DNA of 64,000 nt from Clostridiales bacterium (GTDB lineage Bacteria; Bacillota; Clostridia; Lachnospirales; Lachnospiraceae), in the NCBI GenBank assembly GCA_018365455.1, contig JAGZJZ010000035.1, positions 1 through 64,000 of the forward strand. The letters run 5' to 3'. Positions 1-5,075 of this stretch are shown in pieces. A program made the translations under genes and the position numbers. Numbering within the stretch: the stretch's first letter is position 1; each line of letters starts with the position of its first letter. A model generated the notes under the pieces. The model searched no databases. It was not told the DNA's origin and worked only from the letters and a program-made list of their open reading frames with translations.

Positions 1-34
1 TACCGAGTTCTTTGCCCTTTAAATCTTTACCCAT
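1..34 (-). CDS. int: Site-specific integrase, N-terminal fragment (cut by window edge)
   Basis: Only the first 11 codons are inside the window; they read MGKDLKGKELG from an ATG at 34. This resembles the start of tyrosine integrases of Tn916/Tn1549-type elements, which open with a short arm-binding domain. The gene follows xis on the same strand, the usual xis-int order at the end of such elements. The ribosome site region upstream (GAAAGG about 8 bases before the ATG) fits. Identity rests on position and a short peptide, so it is moderately sure; the rest of the gene lies outside the window. Confidence 0.6.
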   Translation of the reverse strand, partial: MGKDLKGKELG

Positions 35-116
35 ACCAACTTTCCTTTCTTCTACTGAAAGAAATATGGTAAAGTAAATATTTCAATTTTCATTATATCG
101 CCACCCCATTTTCTTT

Positions 117-305
117 TCAAGTCCTTTTGCATTGATATTCCAGCCATTCATCAAGTAATTTCTTATTAGCATATAACCGATTACCAATGCGTACCGTAAA
201 TCTATTTTTAGGATTGTTCAACAGTTCTCTTGCCTTTGTTTTCCCAATCCCCATATACTCACAAAATTCATTTATATTCAGTAATGCTTTCTCGATACGA
301 TTATC
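117..305 (-). CDS. xis: Tn916-type excisionase-like DNA-binding protein, start codon unclear
   Basis: The reading frame gives about 60 residues containing LNINEFCEYMGIGKTKAREL and RIGNRLYANKKLLDEWL, the winged-helix excisionase pattern of Tn916-like elements. It would direct the integrase to excise the element. It lies between mobT and int on the same strand. Odd point: a good ribosome site (AGGAG at about 312-316) sits before the frame, but no ATG, GTG or TTG follows at a proper distance. The codons there read GAT AAT CGT ATC GAG, and the first in-frame ATG (254) would remove the start of the helix-turn-helix. Either a rare start such as ATC is used or the start has been lost. The end is the TGA at 117-119. 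Confidence 0.6.
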   Translation of the reverse strand, partial: DNRIEKALLNINEFCEYMGIGKTKARELLNNPKNRFTVRIGNRLYANKKLLDEWLEYQCKRT

Positions 306-1299
306 CCCTTTCTCCTAATTTTCTTGCTTTTATGTAATCATCATACAACTGCTTTTGTGTGATATTCATTTCTCCATTTGCTACAAGATTACCGATATAA
401 TCTCTCTGCTCTATTTTTCCCACTTCCGCAAAGAGTTTCAGAGAGGGAGCAACATATCTTTCTAGCCATTCCCACACCTTTTCCAGTGTTTTCTTCTGTG
501 GTTCTATGGTAAGTCTGACCTTGCCTATATTTTCCATCAGTTCCGCCCACGCTCCATAAGTCGGATAAAGCCTTTTCCGAGTGGTTGTACTATCTGTAGG
601 ATTTTCCAAGAACCGTATTTTGCTGTTCAGCACTTCCATTGCCAGTCCTGCCACGTCTTGATGTTTTAACAACTCCTGCACCACGCTGACCGCTGTTTTC
701 TGCCGGAATCTTAACTCATACCGATTCCAGTTTTCCTCTAATTCCACACCGTACTTCTTATTCTGCTCATATCCCTTTTCATAGAATACGATTCTTAATT
801 CACTTACTGAACTGCCAAGATAAAGACTTCCACCTTTGCTCTGAAAGACTTCCTCTTTCAATTCCCCCGAATCATGGAAATCTATCTCCCTCAACTTCGT
901 GGAAAGCAACCCCTCTTTTGTCCGTACAATCAAGTCGGGAATCCGAAGATAAGGCTTTCTATCATCAATCGCTAAATCAATACGTGGAAAATTTGCATGA
1001 TACCCACATACTCTGTGCAGAAAATCGAACCATGTTTCCTCATTTAGTTGAAGAAAATTCTCGTAGTTCCTGCACCCTTTTCCACTCATTAGTATCTGAA
1101 ACCCTTGATACTGTACGTTCCCCGTCGGCTTCAGCACCTTGATATTGTCAAAGATTGCCACTACCTCATGTCCTGCAATTCCTTTTTCATATCCCGTCAC
1201 CGTCATTAAATCCGCTGGAATCCGAAGTACCTCCTCAATAACTGTTTCAAGTGATACTTCGTGAATCGTTATCTGACACCAATCAATCAACACTGACAA
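301..1299 (-). CDS. mobT: Replication-initiation-factor-type relaxase (NicK/MobT family)
   Basis: A 332-residue protein of the Rep_trans relaxase family, which includes NicK of ICEBs1 and Orf20 of Tn916. These nick one strand at oriT and start conjugative transfer and rolling-circle replication of the element. The family signature RIDLAIDD is visible near residue 105, and further conserved blocks (YEKGYEQNKKYG, WNRYELRFRQK) follow. Length is close to NicK; the N-terminal helix-turn-helix of the longer Orf20 proteins is absent. The start is a TTG at 1299 behind AGAAAGAAG. An oriT-like hairpin lies only 20 bases upstream (1319-1342), as expected for this family, and xis and int follow directly. 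No coupling protein or type IV secretion gene is in the window, so the element is probably mobilizable, not self-transmissible. Confidence 0.85.
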   Translation of the reverse strand: MSVLIDWCQITIHEVSLETVIEEVLRIPADLMTVTGYEKGIAGHEVVAIFDNIKVLKPTGNVQYQGFQILMSGKGCRNYENFLQLNEETWFDFLHRVCGYHANFPRIDLAIDDRKPYLRIPDLIVRTKEGLLSTKLREIDFHDSGELKEEVFQSKGGSLYLGSSVSELRIVFYEKGYEQNKKYGVELEENWNRYELRFRQKTAVSVVQELLKHQDVAGLAMEVLNSKIRFLENPTDSTTTRKRLYPTYGAWAELMENIGKVRLTIEPQKKTLEKVWEWLERYVAPSLKLFAEVGKIEQRDYIGNLVANGEMNITQKQLYDDYIKARKLGERG

Positions 1300-1318
1300 T
1301 TCTTCTTTCTGTCGTATT

Positions 1319-1342
1319 ACTCCCCTGTTAGTATAGGGGAGT
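1319..1342 (-). other. Probable origin of transfer (oriT) hairpin
   Basis: A 24-base inverted repeat: arms ACTCCCCT and AGGGGAGT around an 8-base centre. Read on the minus strand the centre and right arm contain CTAACAGGGG. From memory, the 24-base oriT of ICEBs1 has the same design, G/C arms with a CTAACAGGGG core. Position directly upstream of a NicK/MobT relaxase is where this family keeps its nick site. The nick position itself is inferred. Confidence 0.65.
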
Positions 1343-1412
1343 TCTGAAAAACTTTTGTTTTCCGTCCTTTACCACCTGCCTTTTCTTCTCTGTGGCTCTG
1401 CCACCGCTTCAA

Positions 1413-1456
1413 AATCTCTCGCCTGACCTTTCACGCTGTACGGTCAGGCGGAGATT
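1413..1456. repeat. GC-rich inverted repeat upstream of oriT (possible single-strand origin)
   Basis: Arms AATCTCTCGCCTGACC (1413-1428) and GGTCAGGCGGAGATT (1442-1456) pair almost perfectly around a 13-base loop. A smaller hairpin GTGG-CTCT-GCCAC lies at about 1392-1404. Rolling-circle-type elements carry structured single-strand origins near oriT; that role is a guess, a transcription attenuator is the alternative. Confidence 0.45.
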
Positions 1457-1471
1457 TCAAAACGTGACTGC

Positions 1472-1585
1472 CTACACGCTCTTGCCAGAAACAGTACGAA
1501 TCCCTTTACAAGTCACTCTCTCAACCAGTGTCGGATAATTCCCTCTCATCACATACGGGTCATAAATCGCATTATCCAATTCCAC
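1472..1585 (-). CDS. Possible 37-residue ORF coupled to the upstream gene
   Basis: A GTG start at 1585 overlaps the TAG stop of the preceding gene (TAGTG), a common sign of translational coupling. The frame reads VELDNAIYDPYVMRGNYP, continues through a CKGIRTVSGKSV-like end and stops at 1472. Composition is protein-like, not low complexity. No separate ribosome site is visible and I do not recognise a family. The frame stays open to about 25 nt upstream, so it could also be the remnant of a longer, frameshifted C-terminus of the 71-residue protein. Confidence 0.3.
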   Translation of the reverse strand: MELDNAIYDPYVMRGNYPTLVERVTCKGIRTVSGKSV

Positions 1586-1800
1586 TACGGAATATGGTTC
1601 AATCTTTGGAAGTTCCGTTGATCCAAGCGAATATCCACGCTGTTACCAAGCTTCATACTTCCGAGGTGAAGCCTTAACGCTTCCACTTCCTCTGTTTTCT
1701 TACGATTTTCCTTATCATATCGGTAACAATAATCTGCACCCATGTAGCGAAGTTCCCCAAAAGCTTCTTTTACCTGTTCCTTTGTTAAAGTAATCTGCAT
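1585..1800 (-). CDS. Small conserved-looking mobile-element protein, unknown function
   Basis: 71 residues, start MQITLTKEQVKEAFGELRYM, charged and mostly helical, with a YCYRYDKENRKKTEEVEALR stretch and a beta-like C-terminal part. It is the first gene after the minus-strand promoter at 1905-1933 and precedes the oriT region and relaxase, so it could be a transfer accessory or oriT-binding protein. No cysteine motif, membrane segment or signal peptide. I do not recognise a named family; gene status is likely from codon use, operon position and the TAGTG coupling at its end. Confidence 0.5.
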   Translation of the reverse strand: MQITLTKEQVKEAFGELRYMGADYCYRYDKENRKKTEEVEALRLHLGSMKLGNSVDIRLDQRNFQRLNHIP

Positions 1801-1879
1801 ACACGATTCTCCATTTCTCCCCGTTCTGCCGATAGGACAGCCATTCTTATTTTTAAAGTTCTTTTATGACGTCATATTG

Positions 1880-1933
1880 GTTTAGTTATTTCTAAACTAA
1901 TTATATATTAGCATACTGATTCTCGTTTTGCAA
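1880..1933 (-). promoter_or_regulatory. Promoter and palindromic operator of the mobilization genes
   Basis: On the minus strand a -35 TTGCAA (1928-1933) and -10 TAATAT (1905-1910) are 17 bases apart. Just downstream lies the palindrome GTTTAG-ttattt-CTAAAC (1880-1897), placed where a repressor would block initiation. The divergent XRE gene at 2051 is the obvious candidate to bind it. Binding is inferred. Confidence 0.55.
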
Positions 1934-1939
1934 CAGAAA

Positions 1940-1993
1940 AGTTCAGTTTTTTATAAACTTTTTGTTTCTTTTTTTCTGAACTTGTGTTATAGT
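1940..1993 (+). promoter_or_regulatory. Extended -10 promoter of the XRE regulator, with flanking inverted repeat
   Basis: TGT-TATAGT (1985-1993) is an extended -10 element ahead of the 2051 start. An inverted pair AGTTCAG (1940-1946) and CTGAACT (1976-1982) frames the likely -35 region and may be a second operator. Confidence 0.45.
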
Positions 1994-2050
1994 GAATTTA
2001 TGAAAAGATATAACGAGATTTGAGCAGATACAGAAACGGAGGATTTGATA

Positions 2051-2737
2051 ATGAATACTATCGCGGAACGGATTAAATTTGCTATGAAAGTAAAAAACAA
2101 AAAACAGATAGAGATTGTACGGGATACGGGTATCAGCAAAGGAGCGTTCAGTTCCTACCTTTCAGGACAGTACAACCCTAAACTGGACAAACTCCAACTG
2201 ATTGCAGATTCTTTAGATGTTGATATGAAATGGTTAAGCGGAGAAAACGTACCCATGCAGACCACAACACAAGATACAGATACCGTACAGCAGTATCTCT
2301 TTTACAATAACGATTGTTCCGAATATCTGATTGATGATACCTCTGATACTTATATCGGATTGATGAATGAACATTCCACATTAGTTCCACGCTTTTATGT
2401 CCTTGTCAATCCGAGTATGAATGAAATGCACCTATTGCCAATCTTCCTCAAGAAAGACAGTTCTCGGTTTTATGACTGTCCGTCTGAACTTCTTACCCCT
2501 AACGGGCACAGCACATTTACTAAGGATTTTGACAGTGTTCACATGGTACTGGAAACTTCTGTGATTTACTATTATGGAATCAACACAGAGACTTGCAAGC
2601 CGGAGATAACAGAACTGACCTACTCACAGACGGCGAAATGTTATCAGAACACAGACGGTCAGTCTATCCGTCCGATTGAAGAATTTGAAAAAGAACTGGC
2701 AAAAGAAGCACTCTATCTCAAACAGAACAACCAATAA
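2051..2737 (+). CDS. XRE-family (cro/cI-type) transcriptional regulator
   Basis: About 228 residues. Residues ~4-60 form a lambda-repressor-like helix-turn-helix (QIEIVRDTGISKGAFSSYLSGQYNPKLDKL). The remaining 160 residues are a beta-rich domain I do not recognise; it shows no clear LexA/S24 Ser-Lys protease pattern. The ATG at 2051 is chosen over the upstream TTG because GGAGG ends 8 bases before it. It is transcribed away from the mobilization genes, the classic place for the repressor that keeps an element quiet, and the palindrome at 1880-1897 is its likely target. How repression would be relieved is not visible: no ImmA-type protease gene is present. Confidence 0.75.
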   Translation: MNTIAERIKFAMKVKNKKQIEIVRDTGISKGAFSSYLSGQYNPKLDKLQLIADSLDVDMKWLSGENVPMQTTTQDTDTVQQYLFYNNDCSEYLIDDTSDTYIGLMNEHSTLVPRFYVLVNPSMNEMHLLPIFLKKDSSRFYDCPSELLTPNGHSTFTKDFDSVHMVLETSVIYYYGINTETCKPEITELTYSQTAKCYQNTDGQSIRPIEEFEKELAKEALYLKQNNQ

Positions 2738-2743
2738 CGAACA

Positions 2744-2780
2744 AGAGGACTTGCAAGGTTTTTGACCTTTCAAGTCCTCT
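2744..2780 (+). terminator. Hairpin after the XRE regulator
   Basis: Arms AGAGGACTTGCAAGGT (2744-2759) and ACCTTTCAAGTCCTCT (2765-2780) pair with one mismatch around a 5-base loop. It starts 7 bases after the stop codon. There is no strong T run, so it may work as an RNA stabiliser or a weak terminator. Confidence 0.5.
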
Positions 2781-2814
2781 GCTGTATCATGGTGTGATTG
2801 GCAGCGTCCGTTCC

Positions 2815-2860
2815 GTCAAGGACTGCCCTACGGCGTATCGGCTCCGCCTTGTTCCTTGAC
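2815..2860. repeat. GC-rich inverted repeat inside the element
   Basis: GTCAAGGA (2815-2822) and TCCTTGAC (2853-2860) enclose a GC-rich segment unlike the AT-rich surroundings. No reading frame. Could be a structured origin or the remnant of a deleted gene; the 2781-2911 gap holds nothing else I can support. Confidence 0.3.
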
Positions 2861-2911
2861 CTCACTGGTTTTGGCATATTATATAAGAATCTGACAAACT
2901 AGGATTTATCG

Positions 2912-3274
2912 TTATCCCCAAAATATACCCGCTAAAATAGAAAGCGTAATTCCAACAACTCCGATAATAGCAAAAATATTTACAACTTTACTTATCGTTG
3001 ACTTGGCAGAATTTACATCTTCATAGATTGCGGATAATTGTTTCTCGTTTAGGTTTTTGTTCCTAATATCTTGCACATCAATATCTTTTACAAGTGCGTC
3101 AAGTGATAAACCAAAATAATCACTTAATAAAACAAGTCTTTGGAAATCAGGATAACTTTGAGCCAATTCCCATTTGGATATCGTTTGTCTTGATACCCCT
3201 AACGCATTGCCTAATTCATCTTGTGATAAACCTTTAGATTTGCGAAGTTCAATAAGTTTTTCGTTAAAATTCAT
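2912..3274 (-). CDS. Small XRE regulator with C-terminal membrane anchor
   Basis: About 120 residues. N-terminal helix-turn-helix at residues ~2-57 (RKSKGLSQDELGNALGVSRQ, then ISKWELAQSYPDF), a short charged linker, and a hydrophobic helix at the C-terminus (VVNIFAIIGVVGITLSILAG). This architecture is common in Firmicutes: a cro/cI-type DNA binder tethered to the membrane. I place the start at the ATG at 3274, because AGGAGG is 11 bases before it and only 2 bases before the upstream ATG at 3283. A short palindrome CCAAT-tact-ATTGG at 3337-3350 lies in the promoter region and may be its own operator. Whether it belongs to the element or to older chromosome is unclear. Confidence 0.7.
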   Translation of the reverse strand: MNFNEKLIELRKSKGLSQDELGNALGVSRQTISKWELAQSYPDFQRLVLLSDYFGLSLDALVKDIDVQDIRNKNLNEKQLSAIYEDVNSAKSTISKVVNIFAIIGVVGITLSILAGIFWG

Positions 3275-3446
3275 ATTACGCATTACCTCCTACAAGTTGT
3301 TATAAAAATCATATAAAAACTACATTTTATACGCAACCAATTACTATTGGCAATTTGTCAACCGAAGATAACATCTGCAAAAATTCCAATTTCTCTATTT
3401 CTTTAACATATATTCTACTATGTTCTTCTTATATTCTCAACAAAAA

Positions 3447-4067
3447 TCATATGAGCAATAAGGCTTCTTTAAAGAGGTTCACAGCATCTGAAATTCCTTG
3501 TCGATATGCTACTCTTCCGTATTCAGAACTTCTTTCATTACAAGCCGATAATGCTTCGTCAATAACTTCCCATTGTTTCGCAGAAAAATCATTTCTATCT
3601 ACCTTTTTTACTTTTTCACCAATTCGTTTTGTTGCTTCTTGATATTTCTTGTCACTTCTTAAAGTTTCTTCCAGTGCTGTGTCCATTCTATATCCGACAA
3701 TTTCTTCTAACACTGACTTCTTTCCGTTCGCCTTCGTTACAAAATTCAATATGGAATCTTTTCCATGTTTCTGATACTCCTGCTCTAAATTCTTAAATAA
3801 TTGGAATCCTATCAATACCCCTGCTTCAAAATATATATCATCATGAAGTGCCGAAAAATCCATGATAATATCAAACAATCTATCATCTTTTCGATTAACT
3901 TCTGAATATAGATTTTCCAGTCTGCTAAATATTTCATCATAGGACTTATCAATCTCCTGCTCATAATTCTCAAAAATTTCTCTTCCGGAATCTCCGCCAT
4001 ATATCATAAATCCCATAAGATTCTCCAATTTGACTTTTGCTAACAATTCTGTTAATTCTGACATCAT
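3447..4067 (-). CDS. Helical protein of unknown function (206 residues)
   Basis: Almost entirely helical and acidic, no signal peptide or membrane segment. It starts MMSELTELLAKVKLENLMG and contains a YFEAGVLIGFQLFKNLEQEY block. Its start overlaps the stop of the gene upstream by 4 bases (ATGA), so the two are translationally coupled. The upstream protein has a comparable core (MELGLQAGILFVIDMI), so they look like distant members of one family. Proteins of this shape are common in Lachnospiraceae mobile elements and carry only a domain-of-unknown-function label. I do not assign a role. Confidence 0.6.
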   Translation of the reverse strand: MMSELTELLAKVKLENLMGFMIYGGDSGREIFENYEQEIDKSYDEIFSRLENLYSEVNRKDDRLFDIIMDFSALHDDIYFEAGVLIGFQLFKNLEQEYQKHGKDSILNFVTKANGKKSVLEEIVGYRMDTALEETLRSDKKYQEATKRIGEKVKKVDRNDFSAKQWEVIDEALSACNERSSEYGRVAYRQGISDAVNLFKEALLLI

Positions 4068-4402
4068 TCTTCCGCCTTTCGCTCTGTTTCACACTCGGTA
4101 TTTCTATCTGTCTGTTCTCTCCGCATATTTTGTATCATATCAATAACAAATAAAATACCTGCCTGCAATCCCAATTCCATATATACACAAGCATTATCAC
4201 AAATCATAGCATTAGCCAGTGACAGTAATTCTGACGCTCCATTACTGTCATATTGCAATGCAAGTTTCTCATATTCCAGATAAGATTCCTCTAAACGGGA
4301 TTGATAATCCCTTTTTTCTCTCTCTGGCGGTACACCATACAGTAAATAATCTGCAATTCCTTGTATCGTCGCCTTTTCTAATATTTCACCAAACTCTCTC
4401 AT
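4064..4402 (-). CDS. Helical protein of unknown function, partner of the 3447 gene
   Basis: About 112 residues starting MREFGEILEKATIQGIADYL. The ATG at 4402 is favoured because AAAGGAG lies 5 bases before it; the ATG 15 bases upstream has no such site. Acidic and helical, ending in a charged tail. It overlaps the next gene by 4 bases and probably makes a two-gene operon with it. The core YMELGLQAGILFVIDMI matches the pattern in its neighbour. A toxin/antitoxin or paired regulator role is possible but not shown. Confidence 0.55.
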   Translation of the reverse strand: MREFGEILEKATIQGIADYLLYGVPPEREKRDYQSRLEESYLEYEKLALQYDSNGASELLSLANAMICDNACVYMELGLQAGILFVIDMIQNMRREQTDRNTECETERKAEE

Positions 4403-4452
4403 AGTATCTCCTTTCATTTGTTCGCATATATTCTATGTCTTTATTATATTGT

Positions 4453-4503
4453 GCCGTCAATCTGCCGTCAATATATTTTTAGCCGTCATTTTGACGTTAT
4501 AAT
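4453..4503 (+). promoter_or_regulatory. Tandem GCCGTCA operator repeats and -10 of the RHH gene
   Basis: GCCGTCA occurs at 4453-4459, 4464-4470 and 4482-4488, and an inverted TGACG lies at 4492-4496. The first two are 11 bases apart, one helical turn. The -10 TATAAT is at 4498-4503. Ribbon-helix-helix proteins bind such short tandem sites, so the gene just downstream probably regulates itself, and perhaps the divergent pair at 4064-4402. Confidence 0.55.
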
Positions 4504-4532
4504 GATGTTATATTTTTAAGGAGGATTAATCT

Positions 4533-4703
4533 ATGCCGACTGACACAATAAAGTTTACATTAAGAACCGAGCCGGAACTTTTAAAGAAATTTCGATATGT
4601 TGCTGAATATAACGCCCGTTCCGCTAACCGTGAATTGGAAGTGTTGATGAAAAAGCACATCTCAGAATTTGAAAAGACTCATGGGAAAATTGAGTTTAAT
4701 TAA
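4533..4703 (+). CDS. Arc-type ribbon-helix-helix DNA-binding protein (56 residues)
   Basis: Starts at ATG 4533, 8 bases after AAGGAGG (4518-4524). The N-terminus TIKFTLRTEP is the single beta strand; LLKKFRYVAEYNARSANREL and EVLMKKHISEFEK are the two helices, with the A-R-S-N-R-E block typical of Arc/Mnt-like repressors. Family members dimerise and insert the strand pair into the major groove. It sits behind repeated GCCGTCA sites, consistent with autoregulation, and is divergent from the coupled pair at 3447-4402. It may control copy, excision or maintenance of the mobile element. Confidence 0.75.
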   Translation: MPTDTIKFTLRTEPELLKKFRYVAEYNARSANRELEVLMKKHISEFEKTHGKIEFN

Positions 4704-4735
4704 TACTTTTCGTTTACCAACTGCATACGTATTCC

Positions 4736-4770
4736 AAAAAGAGATTACCGTACATGGCAATCTCTTTTTT
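4736..4770. terminator. Rho-independent terminator after the RHH gene
   Basis: AAAAAGAGATT (from 4736) pairs with AATCTCTTTTTT (to 4770), with a CCG..TGG inner stem; followed by a T run on both strands, so it can act in both directions. It begins 33 bases after the stop. Confidence 0.7.
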
Positions 4771-4896
4771 ACAGCAATTAAGAGTATACTCCTTTTGCAA
4801 TATACCCTCAACACTCACTCTATTCCATTTATTGCAAAAAATGACGCAGATAATGTCTCCACTACCTACGTCATTCCTCTAATGCTTCTTGAAATA

Positions 4897-4938
4897 TTTA
4901 CTCCATTTTCTTTCAACTTTTACTCCAAATTTACTCCA
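4897..4938. repeat. Helically phased TTTACTCCA repeats, probable integrase arm sites near the element end
   Basis: TTTACTCCA occurs three times at 4897-4905, 4919-4927 and 4930-4938, start spacing 22 and 11 bases. This places all copies on one face of the helix. Tn916-family integrases bind short repeats of this kind inside the element ends. They lie between the last element gene and leuS, so the right attachment site is probably in about 4950-5060. The core sequence cannot be defined because the other end is outside the window. Confidence 0.5.
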
Positions 4939-5075
4939 TTTTAAAAATCTGTTACGATATTTTGCGGTATTCTACGATACCCTTTCTTTGAAGAAAACTG
5001 TCTGTAAACCTTGATTTTAAGCGAACTTTTCAATATTTCCAAGCACTTTATTCTGTTGTGAGATTTTCTTCTCAA

